Below, piece after piece: positions 16,501-25,569 of a stretch of 34,922 nt of DNA. How positions within the stretch are numbered: position 1 is the stretch's first letter; the number at the start of each line of letters is the position of its first letter. The notes beneath the pieces are model-generated. The model worked only from the letters and a program-made list of their open reading frames with translations, did no database searches and had not been told where the DNA came from. The stretch comes from an uncultured Roseburia sp. Its GTDB lineage: Bacteria > Bacillota > Clostridia > Lachnospirales > Lachnospiraceae. Location: contig CAMFYL010000017.1 of assembly GCA_946002055.1 (NCBI GenBank), positions 1-34,922 of the forward strand. The letters run 5' to 3'. A program made the position numbers and the translations under genes.

Positions 16501-17305
16501 TGTCCATAAATTCCTGTACAATGATCGGTTTATCTCCCAGTCGCTTGTCGATGGAGTTCAAATCGGTAAAGTTGCGCAAAACCATCTTGTGTTCATCTGC
16601 GGCCAAAGCATCCACAATGCTTTTCATGGCAAATGCGGCATCCCCCTTGATGCCAAAGACATGATGCATACTATCTAGCGATATAATTTCCTGGAAGGTA
16701 TTCTGGGATAGATCAATATAGTATAGGGCGAAGAAAATACAGCGTAGGGAACCGATAATGGCCGCGTGCTGTTTTTCTGTCTCCAAAAGTTCTAACAGCT
16801 CCCGGTTCTTCTCTTCCAGTTCCCTCTTTGTCTCCAGCTCTTTCATTTTATCATTATGAACGGACTGGGTGGTGAATAGTACATGGGTCACATGCCCGTC
16901 CTCATCCCGCTTGTTCACAATGAAGGAGCATTGGCGCCAACTGGTCTCGTTGGCCTCTTCTGCAGTTGGAAACAGGGTACTACAATATTGCTTTGTGATG
17001 ACTTTCTTCCCCTCTAATCTCTCATCCAGAGTTGAAAGATCCACAAAAGACGACATCTCCTGAGTATATTCCTTGGTCACCATATGACGACTAAAATGAT
17101 GTAAGCTCTCCTGGGCATCTCCACTTTGTCCAATGATGTCTCTCACATCTGCCACAGAGGAGACCTCCGAAAAAGTATTTGCAGCAATATCTATGTAATA
17201 GACAGACGTATAAATCTCACTCAAAGATTGGATAATACCCATCCTCTGTTCCATAGCATTGCAGCTATTCTTCTGGCTAAGATTTTCTTGTAAAAAATGT
17301 TCCAT
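13517..17305 (-). CDS. Hybrid histidine kinase with five PAS-like repeats and two receivers
   Basis: The 1262-residue protein has no membrane helix. About 720 N-terminal residues form five PAS-like units in tandem (about 25-135, 170-280, 300-430, 455-580, 595-715), each starting near a Y-x-(S/D)-(V/L)-x-x-(I/V)-(D/N) pattern. HisKA carries His760 in SHDIRTPMNG. HATPase has EDNGIGM and GTGLGM boxes. Receiver 1 has Asp1050 (ILDWKMPD); receiver 2 has Asp1192 (FMDIQMPK). There is no HPt domain, so the relay partner lies elsewhere. The ATG at 17305 follows GGGGGGA; the upstream ATG at 17362 lies inside the promoter. Confidence 0.9.
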   Translation of the reverse strand: MEHFLQENLSQKNSCNAMEQRMGIIQSLSEIYTSVYYIDIAANTFSEVSSVADVRDIIGQSGDAQESLHHFSRHMVTKEYTQEMSSFVDLSTLDERLEGKKVITKQYCSTLFPTAEEANETSWRQCSFIVNKRDEDGHVTHVLFTTQSVHNDKMKELETKRELEEKNRELLELLETEKQHAAIIGSLRCIFFALYYIDLSQNTFQEIISLDSMHHVFGIKGDAAFAMKSIVDALAADEHKMVLRNFTDLNSIDKRLGDKPIIVQEFMDNHGGWTRCSLIPVEKNEEGTNVKIICGFRNITAEKEVLEIRDNLVQALADTYVDVYAVNADTCEATCYRMGRTTSERYGEKFLVGHYEQNIASYIENDVYEEDRHLFDRIRYVSGVNELLAEKKSYYFNYRVFRNGKIHYFQCQLVKPRLDRNEFVVAYKDIDEEKQQEIAQQNSIKDALAAVENSNVALQKEMAISSALSREYHSLFTINAKTGEISVYQTDGIGMTAQNLQSLMAVGDYTEVISAYIDTYVVPGDRERIREATRLEVLLDRVPYDGIYKLGYKRNMDGVTSYFEMNVVRIIDEKVSFILGIRDVDQEMRRQLKQTREMEAQKEIIEGLGSEYYSVLLLDVERDIVTTYRAEDEDGRAIDDYFRKHDSFWSEGMARYAEELVSEDSREEFMEKLSLDYIRQKRQDYSLTYEKLTTHGIMYLQARVAYVKENDGGFAVVIGTRNVDDLIKKERQQEMALQEAYVAAEAANKAKTNFLSNMSHDIRTPMNGIIGMTAIAAAHIDDKERVKDSLQKITQASKHLLSLINEVLDMSKIESGKVQLIEEEFNLSDLIDNLLTMTNSQLESHHHKLRVNISGVTHEAVIGDSLRIQKVFTNLMGNAVKFTPDGGLIRLTISERPSGQSKVGCYEFVFEDNGIGMSEEFLEKIFEPFARATESGVNQIQGTGLGMPISRNIVRMMGGDIKVESKLGKGSRFTVTMYLKLQDVEENASDKFVDLDILVADDDTLGLESCCEMLSELGMRADGVSSGAEAVEQVICHYEQGRDYFACILDWKMPDMDGIATTRAIRKAVGEDVPIIIISAYDWSEIEQEARAAGANAFVSKPLFRSRLERTFCALLGEETSEDVDIPLEELEALDFSDYRVLLVEDNMLNAEIGKELLSMTGLKVDCVGDGTEAVEQINGCEDGYYDMIFMDIQMPKMNGYDATRAIRAMDRPYCKQVPIIAMTANAFAEDVMAAKTVGMNEHIAKPLDTDILAKTLRHWLH

Positions 17306-17340
17306 TAACTTCCCCCCGAAAAAAACACCTTCTGCCTTAA

Positions 17341-17369
17341 ATTGTATGCCCAATGACTGCATTTTGCAA
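17341..17369 (-). promoter_or_regulatory. Promoter of the hybrid kinase gene
   Basis: TTGCAA (17364-17369), 17-nt spacer, TACAAT (17341-17346) on the minus strand. The expected start point, near 17334, fits translation from 17305. Confidence 0.6.
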
Positions 17370-17370
17370 C

Positions 17371-17401
17371 AAAAAAGGCAGCACCGATGGCTCCCACTGC
17401 C
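17371..17401 (-). terminator. Weak terminator after threonine aldolase
   Basis: A 5-bp GGCAG/CTGCC stem with a long loop is followed by six T on the minus strand, just before the kinase promoter. The stem is short, so efficiency is doubtful. Confidence 0.4.
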
Positions 17402-17444
17402 TCGGCAAAGTCCTTCTCAGATACTGGTGGCATCCAGCTCCGGT

Positions 17445-18482
17445 CTATAACGTCTGCAATGCCTGGCGCAATGCCTTCATATCATCCTCTGTTGTAGACC
17501 AGCTTGTGGCAAAACGAACTACGGTGTGGTCATCGTCGTATTTCTCCCAAAAGCCAAAGCGAACCTTTTCCTTCAAAGTCTCCATCTGATTATTTTCCAG
17601 AATAACAAACTGCTGATTTGTTGGGGATTCCAGGAAAAACTCCAATCCCAGCTGGTGAATCATCTGCTTTAATTCCTCTGCCTTATCGATGGCATGCTTT
17701 GAAATTTCAAAGTACAAATCATCCGTAAATAAGGTATCAAACTGCACACCCATCAAACGACCCTTGGCCAGCAGAGCTCCTCTCTTTTTCACGGAGGTCA
17801 TAAAATGCCGGGGTCTGCAATTTCCGGTAAATACCACGGCCTCTCCACAAAGAGCCCCCACCTTGGTTCCCCCTATGTAGAACACGTCACAGAGATTTGC
17901 AATATCCTGTAATGTCACATCTGTATCCCTACTCATAAGACCATAGCCCAAACGAGCTCCGTCCATAAACAATGGTATCTCATAGGAATGACACAACTCT
18001 GAAAGTGCTGTTAGCTCCTCCTTTGTATACAGTGTCCCATACTCTGTTGGATGGGAAATATATACCATTCCCGGGAATACCATATGATCGTGATTGTCGT
18101 CTCCGTAAAAGTCCTCTATCAACTGCTTTACATCTGCCACCTGAAGCTTGCCCTTCTCCTGGGGCACCTCAAGTACCTTATGTCCTGTATACTCAACAGC
18201 TCCTGCCTCGTGTCCGTTGATATGGCCGGTCTTTGCCGCTATCACGCCTTCCTCGTCCGATAACATGGTAGAGATAACCACAGCATTTGTCTGTGTCCCG
18301 CCAACCAAAAATTCTACTTCCACGTCTTCTCTGCCGCAGGCTTTTTTTATCTTTTCCTTGGCACTCTCCGAATAACAATCAAATCCATATCCCTTGGTGC
18401 TCTCCATATTGGTCTCCACCAATCGCTGTAAAATCATTGGGTGTGCCCCTGCAATGTAATCGCTCTCGAATGAAATCATCAT
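17445..18482 (-). CDS. ltaE: Low-specificity L-threonine aldolase-like PLP enzyme
   Basis: This 345-residue fold-type I PLP enzyme splits threonine/allo-threonine to glycine and acetaldehyde in related proteins. The Schiff-base lysine is Lys207 (FYIGGTKVGALCGEA) and the pyridine-nitrogen aspartate is Asp174 (LFMDGARLGY). The substrate-loop motif FLVGGTQTNAVV is typical. Length matches the family. AGGAGGAGGAT lies immediately before tandem ATGs; the first is used. It follows TraX by 9 nt, so the two share a transcript. The beta-eliminating-lyase superfamily also holds tyrosine phenol-lyase relatives, but motif pattern and length favour LtaE. Confidence 0.85.
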   Translation of the reverse strand: MMISFESDYIAGAHPMILQRLVETNMESTKGYGFDCYSESAKEKIKKACGREDVEVEFLVGGTQTNAVVISTMLSDEEGVIAAKTGHINGHEAGAVEYTGHKVLEVPQEKGKLQVADVKQLIEDFYGDDNHDHMVFPGMVYISHPTEYGTLYTKEELTALSELCHSYEIPLFMDGARLGYGLMSRDTDVTLQDIANLCDVFYIGGTKVGALCGEAVVFTGNCRPRHFMTSVKKRGALLAKGRLMGVQFDTLFTDDLYFEISKHAIDKAEELKQMIHQLGLEFFLESPTNQQFVILENNQMETLKEKVRFGFWEKYDDDHTVVRFATSWSTTEDDMKALRQALQTL

Positions 18483-18491
18483 ATCCTCCTC

Positions 18492-19196
18492 CTATAAGAT
18501 GTATTGTTTGATTAAAAATAGTACCAGCAAATGTAACGGATAGAACACGTAGAAAAACCATTTATGGAAAGGATGGTTACTTCCCCTTTCCCCATTATAA
18601 CAGAATCTCAAAATCAGTGGCACCATCATAATTCCCAGATTACACAAGCCTCTCCACCATGGGTCTCCCCCTATGACAAATGCAAGGGTAGCTGTGACAC
18701 AAAGAACTGTATATCTGCGCAGTCGTTCCTGCTCATTATCCCGATAAATATACAATGCCAACGGCCATGCCACATCGAAAATCGCCCAATCTCCCGGCAG
18801 AGATAGTACAATCAGTCCGATAATGATCAGCCACTTTACGGTTTGAGAAAGTTTTTCTCTATCCCATACCCACATAGCCAGAAAGCCTAAAAACAGTGTG
18901 TAAATCACACTTTGATGCATAGAGGGCCAATAGGAAACTTCAAACAGGCTAAAGGGTACCCAGGAAATCAGTGCAAAAATTCCTAGGCGCAATCCATACT
19001 TTGCCTTGTTTCTGGTATGAATATATCCTTCTGCCAAAAAATAACCCATGGTGGGTCCTGTAAGTCTTCCAATAAAATGCATCACCTGACCGGCCACACT
19101 CTCCAGGGGAACAAAGCCCCAGGCAATGTGATCAATCAGCATAGCCACAATCACCAAGTACTTCAGCTGATTGCGGTTTAACCACAACTTTTTCAT
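18492..19196 (-). CDS. TraX-family membrane protein
   Basis: The 234-residue protein (from the ATG at 19196) is polytopic. It opens with KYLVIVAMLIDHIAWGF, the conserved TraX region with Asp-His, and has GRLTGPTMGYFLAEGY. TraX of F plasmids acetylates pilin; chromosomal relatives in Clostridia are membrane acyltransferase-like proteins of unknown substrate. The more upstream ATG at 19229 sits at the predicted transcription start and lacks a ribosome site, while AAGGAG precedes the chosen start at 12 nt. First gene of the pair with threonine aldolase. Confidence 0.8.
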   Translation of the reverse strand: MKKLWLNRNQLKYLVIVAMLIDHIAWGFVPLESVAGQVMHFIGRLTGPTMGYFLAEGYIHTRNKAKYGLRLGIFALISWVPFSLFEVSYWPSMHQSVIYTLFLGFLAMWVWDREKLSQTVKWLIIIGLIVLSLPGDWAIFDVAWPLALYIYRDNEQERLRRYTVLCVTATLAFVIGGDPWWRGLCNLGIMMVPLILRFCYNGERGSNHPFHKWFFYVFYPLHLLVLFLIKQYIL

Positions 19197-19231
19197 AACT
19201 TCCAAATTCTCCTTCCATTTTGCATACACTC

Positions 19232-19260
19232 ATCATACACATTGGAAGATATTTCCTCAA
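19232..19260 (-). promoter_or_regulatory. Promoter of the TraX-threonine aldolase operon
   Basis: TTGAGG (19255-19260), 17-nt spacer, TATGAT (19232-19237) on the minus strand. Confidence 0.6.
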
Positions 19261-19300
19261 GGGATTTTCGGTCAGATGCACTTTTTCAGGAATAAAATGT

Positions 19301-19330
19301 AAAAAGTCGATGAGCTAACTCATCGACTTT
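19301..19330 (-). terminator. Terminator of the pilus operon
   Basis: A perfect 12-bp stem (AAAGTCGATGAG, 19303-19314, with 19319-19330), 4-nt loop, then TTTTT on the minus strand. Confidence 0.9.
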
Positions 19331-19341
19331 GCTTCTATTTC

Positions 19342-20571
19342 TTATTCATATATGCCTGTCTTTGGTGATTTTAGGGTTTTCTCCAGTTCACCCTTTAATT
19401 GTAAATTCACATCCCACGTAATTCCTCCCTGGGGAAGTTCCACCAGAGATGACATAAAGCGATACATTCCCTTTTCATCCTTTGCCGCTACCTGCCCCGG
19501 AACCACCAGATAGATACCCATAGGCAATTCATCCATACGACAAATTCCATATTTCAGGGTAGCCTTAGCAAGTGGTGTGGCGTGACTGGCCTGTTTCCTG
19601 ATTTTTTCTGTAAGCAGGCGGATTTCTTCTGTTGTTGGTTCTTTTGTCAACTTATCGATATCGTACTGTTCAAATCCGGATGACACCTGATACGTCCCAT
19701 CATTTTCATATGTGGCAACGCAGTATATGTCCACCGGAAGTTCTTCTATCTCTTGGATTCCTTTCACAGTCAGACTGCATTTTGTCTCCGGTCTCGTCCC
19801 GTCCGCCGCCTTTGCGCATCCCGCCCATAGGCCGACTGATAAGAGACCACATAGAAGTAAGACACCTATTTTTTTCACGCGATATACGCCTCCTATCATT
19901 ACCACTGCAATCATTATCAGAACTCCCGGCAAAAATCCACGGATTTCTGTCTTTTCCTGTATGTCTTCTTCTACACTTTCTAATTCCCCTTTGTATGCTA
20001 CCCTTTTTCCCTGCACCAGCAACCTGTGGGTATTCACGCCATAGGGGGTGCAGGTAATCAGCGTAACCATATCCTCCTTCTTGACAGGAGCTGTAATCCT
20101 ATGAATCTTTTTTAAATCCTCCTTGGGAATCATGGGGAAAATCTCGCTCACCTCGTAAGCCAGAATTTCATCGGATATTCTCAGATAAAACCGGTCCCCT
20201 TGCTCCATCTCATCAAGTCTGGTAAATAGAGTGGCACTGGGCAATCCCCTGTGACCGGTAAGTACACAGTGACTTCCCTCTCCGCCGGCGGGCAAATCAC
20301 TATCTTTTAAATGCCCAACGCCCTTTTGTAATGCATCCTCATCCGTACTATCATAAATAGGTAATTTCACATCTATCTTTGGAATCTCAATGACACCCAT
20401 TACGTCCTGACACAGGCTAATTTTTGTTTTTTCGTATACCTGCTGCCGGTAGGATGCTACCACCTTCTGTTGTTGATAGTTGCTATACACTTTTGCCCCT
20501 ACAGGATACAAAATGCATCCTGCTCCCAGGGCAAAGAATAAAATGCTTAAAACTTTACACAGCCTTGACAT
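19342..20571 (-). CDS. Class C sortase fused to a pilin-like domain
   Basis: Residues 1-195 are a class C (pilin-polymerising) sortase: an N-terminal membrane helix (8-25), His107 (CVLTGHRGLPS), Cys174 (TLITCTPYG), Arg183 (NTHRLLV). The usual lid segment with its D-P-[FWY] motif is missing between the helix and the barrel. A C-terminal helix (213-230) is followed by VKKIG and a second, signal-like helix ending CAKA (231-255), then ~150 residues of pilin-like domain. The chain ends KSPKTGIYE and stops, without membrane anchor or charged tail. The start overlaps the major pilin by 17 bp. It could be a fusion of srtC with a minor-pilin gene; activity is inferred. Confidence 0.8.
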   Translation of the reverse strand: MSRLCKVLSILFFALGAGCILYPVGAKVYSNYQQQKVVASYRQQVYEKTKISLCQDVMGVIEIPKIDVKLPIYDSTDEDALQKGVGHLKDSDLPAGGEGSHCVLTGHRGLPSATLFTRLDEMEQGDRFYLRISDEILAYEVSEIFPMIPKEDLKKIHRITAPVKKEDMVTLITCTPYGVNTHRLLVQGKRVAYKGELESVEEDIQEKTEIRGFLPGVLIMIAVVMIGGVYRVKKIGVLLLCGLLSVGLWAGCAKAADGTRPETKCSLTVKGIQEIEELPVDIYCVATYENDGTYQVSSGFEQYDIDKLTKEPTTEEIRLLTEKIRKQASHATPLAKATLKYGICRMDELPMGIYLVVPGQVAAKDEKGMYRFMSSLVELPQGGITWDVNLQLKGELEKTLKSPKTGIYE

Positions 20572-21928
20572 TCTTTTTTTTGCGGTACAGAACCAATCCT
20601 GTTCCTGCTGCTACACAGCCCATTCCAAGAAGAACAAAGACTACCGATCCGATTCCACCGGTAAATGGCAAAGCCGCCAACTTGCTATCCTTTACCACGG
20701 TTGTTCCCTCCACCGTAATGCCGTTTGGACCCTGCACTTTCTCTACGTTAATCTTTCCGGCATACTTGGTATCCACTACTTTGTGAGGGTTTGAGACACC
20801 ATATCCCTCCGGCGCAATCAGCTCCTTCACATAATAAGTTCCTACGTTGAGACCCTTCACTTCGATTTGTCCCTTTTGATTTGTCACAAGCTCTGTAGCC
20901 TTTTTCTCCTCATGGGTCCAGCCACTGAGATATCCATCCTTTACAATGGCAAATTCTGCTTTTCCATCCTTTTCGCGAAACAGAACAAAGGTTGCTCCTG
21001 CCAGAGCTACTGCATCCTCATTTTGCTTTTCCACCAAAGCTTTTCCCGTGTAAGCCACTACCGTTGGCACGTTACCATCCGGATTGTTAGAAGCTGATGC
21101 CACATTGGTGATTTCATCTGCAGCCATTGCTGTTGCCGTATACTCTAGGCGAATGGTCTCACCGGCATATTGATTCTTTTCTAACAGAGCTGACAAGTCA
21201 TAGCGAAAAGTCTCACCCTCTGTCTTTGTTGCTGCCTGCTGCAAATCCTTGTTTTCAACCAAAACCTTCTGTCCCATCATCACAACTGCATCTTGATTGT
21301 AGGTAGCACCTGTTAATGTGTCGCTAATCCAGAAGGTATCGTCCTCACCGTCAAAATATGGGACAACTGCATAAATGCTATAGGAAATTTTGCTTCCCAC
21401 TTCCACCACATCATCTCCTGCAACACCTGCTTCTTCACTCTGCTTCTTGTCCGTTTTACTTGTGGTGGATTTTGCAACAACAGTCACAGAACGATTTGCC
21501 ACAAGACCTGTTTCTTCCTTATAAGAATAGGTTGTTGCAACAGCCTTACTGTACTGGGTTACACCGGTGGTGTCTGCAATGGTAATCAGATATGCACCTG
21601 CGTCCAAGCCTGAAAATGTAACACTTCGCTCAGAAGTCAGCTTACTGTCACTAACCGTTTTCGGAACCGTCATATTTTCCAAGTCATAGTGATACTTCCC
21701 TTCTGCATCCTCACTGACATAATCCTTTGCCCATGGGGATATCACCCATTGATTCTGTTTCTCATCCAGGCCAATCATCTTGTAAATGTTAATCTGCGTA
21801 CTTGTTCCGCTTAATCCCTCCACTGTAATTACAGAAGAGTGATTCTCTGCTGCCATAACCGGCAGTACCCCGGCAAATGTAAGCGCCAGCGTCATAACAA
21901 GGGTAACCATTTTCTTTACTAATTTCAT
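20555..21928 (-). CDS. SpaH/EbpB-type major pilin, LPXTG-anchored
   Basis: The 457-residue protein has a signal peptide (1-27) and Ig-like isopeptide domains. An E-box of SpaA type (YYVKELIAPEGYGV, residues about 367-380) supports internal isopeptide bond formation. The sorting signal is LPFTG at 420-424, then a hydrophobic helix and YRKKK. A candidate pilin lysine lies in NMTVPK (about 90). It is the polymerised shaft subunit of the adjacent sortase, inferred from operon order. The start overlaps the upstream gene by 4 nt and the end overlaps the sortase by 17 bp. Confidence 0.88.
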   Translation of the reverse strand: MKLVKKMVTLVMTLALTFAGVLPVMAAENHSSVITVEGLSGTSTQINIYKMIGLDEKQNQWVISPWAKDYVSEDAEGKYHYDLENMTVPKTVSDSKLTSERSVTFSGLDAGAYLITIADTTGVTQYSKAVATTYSYKEETGLVANRSVTVVAKSTTSKTDKKQSEEAGVAGDDVVEVGSKISYSIYAVVPYFDGEDDTFWISDTLTGATYNQDAVVMMGQKVLVENKDLQQAATKTEGETFRYDLSALLEKNQYAGETIRLEYTATAMAADEITNVASASNNPDGNVPTVVAYTGKALVEKQNEDAVALAGATFVLFREKDGKAEFAIVKDGYLSGWTHEEKKATELVTNQKGQIEVKGLNVGTYYVKELIAPEGYGVSNPHKVVDTKYAGKINVEKVQGPNGITVEGTTVVKDSKLAALPFTGGIGSVVFVLLGMGCVAAGTGLVLYRKKKNVKAV

Positions 21929-23055
21929 ATGCTTCTTTCCTTTCTCATTCTACTTATCCCAGCAGCTAAAAAAATACTTCCCGCTGCCAGCACATATCCC
22001 AAAGGTTCTCTTCCGCCTGTATTTGGCAGTTCCTCCAATGGTGGCTTCGGTGGCTCTACATATTCCCATCTGGCAAAATACGTCACATCAGCCCTATGCT
22101 CTCGCCCGTCATCTGACGGTTTTGCGATTTTTGTGCCACAACCATTTCCATAGGCATCTTTTTCGGTGTACCATCCCACGAATCTATAGTTTTCATGTAA
22201 GGATGCATCCGGTTGTCCTTCCGGAATGGCTAAAAGCTTGCCATACCAGTCATAGGAATTGGTATCTTGATTCCACGACCCTTCCACTTGGTGCATCTCT
22301 AAGGCATTCTGGGCAAAAAGTCTATAATTTCCCGCCTCCTGGTTCTCACCGAAAGCATCAACAAAATTTGCCTTATAGGTTACATCATGGGAAACCTGAC
22401 GAAAGACAATACGAAGGGTACCGGTTGGATTGTAGGCATAATACCCACGCCCCCTTTCCCCAAGACTTCTGTAATCGTCTCCTTTGCTGGTGTTCTCAAA
22501 TGCTGTATTCACATAGCTTTCGTAAGCAGACTGACTGCCTGTGCCACCGGGATTATTTCCATAAAGCCCCTGGAATCCCAGATAGCTCTCATAATTGGGA
22601 TATCTGTCAGAGATTGTCCCGAAGTTTGTAACATCCTTCACTTTATACATTTGTCCGCTGTAATTTCCTGTCCACCAAAAGAAGGCCCAACCATTTTCCA
22701 GGGTATATCCGGGAATGGAAAGTCCCATCTGGGAAAAGGTAGCAGAACTCATTGGCAAATTGTTTGTCTGATAGGTATAACTTTTTGGCACCACCACGTC
22801 TTTTGGCAGCTCATAAGAAACCGTGCCATCTTCATTTAAAAGCACAATACTATACTTCATCCCATTCTTCTGTGGTGTGGGTGTATCATCGTCAATTTCT
22901 GACTCCTTGCAATACTGCAGCGTTATCCCTTGGGTTTCCTTATCCGATGCGCCGGGAGGTCTGGCTGCCTTTATGGTGTCGGTCTGCTGAAAACAGACAC
23001 ATCCGCACACAAGCAAACCCAGTATCAGATACCTGATTGGTCTCTTTCTTGCCAT
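21925..23055 (-). CDS. LPNTG-anchored pilus tip/adhesin-like protein
   Basis: The 376-residue protein has a signal peptide (1-30) and a sorting signal LPNTG at 343-347 followed by a helix and RMRKE. An InlB/Listeria-Bacteroides-type repeat lies near 283-330 (YRFVGWYTEKDAYGNG, then VTYFARWEY), and a proline bridge EPPKPPLEE precedes the sorting signal. As first gene of the operon with a single repeat and no E-box, it is a plausible tip adhesin. AAAAGGAG lies 8 nt before the ATG. Its promoter in the divergent gap with guaB could not be fixed. Confidence 0.75.
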   Translation of the reverse strand: MARKRPIRYLILGLLVCGCVCFQQTDTIKAARPPGASDKETQGITLQYCKESEIDDDTPTPQKNGMKYSIVLLNEDGTVSYELPKDVVVPKSYTYQTNNLPMSSATFSQMGLSIPGYTLENGWAFFWWTGNYSGQMYKVKDVTNFGTISDRYPNYESYLGFQGLYGNNPGGTGSQSAYESYVNTAFENTSKGDDYRSLGERGRGYYAYNPTGTLRIVFRQVSHDVTYKANFVDAFGENQEAGNYRLFAQNALEMHQVEGSWNQDTNSYDWYGKLLAIPEGQPDASLHENYRFVGWYTEKDAYGNGCGTKIAKPSDDGREHRADVTYFARWEYVEPPKPPLEELPNTGGREPLGYVLAAGSIFLAAGISRMRKERSI

Positions 23056-23190
23056 TGCATTTACTCCTTTTCATTTTTGCCCTAATAATAGATATATGCA
23101 CGGAACAAAAATCTTATTCCAAAGATTCCCACTTTTAGAAATTTGTCCTATTGTTTTTGAAAAGATACTTTTGAACCCACAGGGAAAGTA

Positions 23191-23219
23191 TTGCGAATTT
23201 TATATTTTTTTGTTAGAAT
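23191..23219 (+). promoter_or_regulatory. Promoter of guaB
   Basis: TTGCGA (23191-23196), 17-nt spacer, TAGAAT (23214-23219), 48 nt before the ATG. No purine or guanine riboswitch is seen in the short leader. Confidence 0.6.
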
Positions 23220-23221
23220 GA

Positions 23222-24727
<1,506 letters not shown>

Positions 24728-24751
24728 TTTCATTTTTAGGTACAACAAAAC

Positions 24752-24780
24752 AGGCGATTCCATCAGGAATCGCCTTTCTT
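24752..24780 (+). terminator. Terminator of guaB
   Basis: A 10-bp perfect stem (AGGCGATTCC, 24752-24761, with 24766-24775), 4-nt loop, then TTCTTT. It may also serve the convergent small membrane protein gene. Confidence 0.8.
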
Positions 24781-24806
24781 TATGCTTTCAATGAAAGATT
24801 ACTTCT

Positions 24807-25055
24807 TTACTTGTCTCTGAATTTGCCTGCAATGATATCGCAAATCACCCAAATACCACCACCTGCGGTGGAAGCAAGGAAAATCTTAACAATACAAATC
24901 AACAAATGCTTGCTTGTAAGCGTTCCCGCCATAAGAGACGTATACAAATAGCGGACAGGTCGAATAAAAAGCCAATATCCGCCAAAATATAATGCCAAAA
25001 CTGTTCCTAACACACTAAAGCTAATGGCCAGTACTCTTCGTAATGTCTTTTTCAC
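24807..25055 (-). CDS. Small membrane protein next to PAP2, function unknown
   Basis: An 82-residue protein with two hydrophobic helices (about 9-28 and 50-70) and an Arg/Lys-rich N-terminus. The longer GTG at 25064 falls over the ribosome site; GAGGTGA (25061-25067) lies 5 nt before the GTG at 25055, so that start is chosen. It starts 13 nt after the PAP2 stop and is probably co-transcribed. No family recognised. Confidence 0.55.
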   Translation of the reverse strand: MKKTLRRVLAISFSVLGTVLALYFGGYWLFIRPVRYLYTSLMAGTLTSKHLLICIVKIFLASTAGGGIWVICDIIAGKFRDK

Positions 25056-25068
25056 AACGTTCACCTCA

Positions 25069-25569
25069 TTAAAAAATCACATAGAATCCCAAAATGCCGC
25101 TGAGCAAACCGATGGCAGCTCCTGCAATCACATCTCTTGTGTAATGAACTCCTCCCAGCACGCGAAGCACCGCCAAAATCACTCCCAGCACCAGAAGCAC
25201 CATTCCCCATAATGGAAACTCCTGAAGCACTGCCATTCCAATCATAAAACTGGAAAATACATGGCGGCTGGGAAAACTCTGCCCCTTTTTGTCTTTCTCT
25301 ATCAATGGTTGTATCTCCATCTCTTCGTAAGGACGCTTCGCATTATAAATATGTCGAAACACACTTACCACAAAAAATGCAACCGACGGCACTAAGGTGC
25401 AGTGGTAAGCCTGCACATACTGCTTTGTAAAAAGTAACCATGCTAATAAAGCAACATAAGAGCCCATCGTAATCCATACGATTGCTTTGCTCATGCCATT
25501 TACAAGAGCCACGCCGTAAGGATAGCTTTTTATCTTCTCAGCTATGGCATTGTACTTATCTGCCTTCAT
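25069..25569 (-). CDS. PAP2-superfamily membrane phosphatase
   Basis: This 166-residue membrane protein has the three acid-phosphatase motifs: NAKRPYEEM, SFPSRHVFSSF and RVLGGVHYTRDVIAG (Arg, His and Asp of motif 3). Members dephosphorylate lipid phosphates such as undecaprenyl pyrophosphate or phosphatidic acid outside the membrane; the substrate here is not determinable. The ATG shares its A with the TAA of the amidase gene, so translation is coupled. Together with uppP it gives two possible carrier-lipid phosphatases in the window. Confidence 0.9.
   Translation of the reverse strand: MKADKYNAIAEKIKSYPYGVALVNGMSKAIVWITMGSYVALLAWLLFTKQYVQAYHCTLVPSVAFFVVSVFRHIYNAKRPYEEMEIQPLIEKDKKGQSFPSRHVFSSFMIGMAVLQEFPLWGMVLLVLGVILAVLRVLGGVHYTRDVIAGAAIGLLSGILGFYVIF

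Noticed and set aside
22023-22631. 202-codon plus-strand frame opposite the LPNTG protein
   Set aside because: His/Pro/Ser-rich antisense frame without ribosome site or domain; the opposite strand carries signal peptide and sorting signal.
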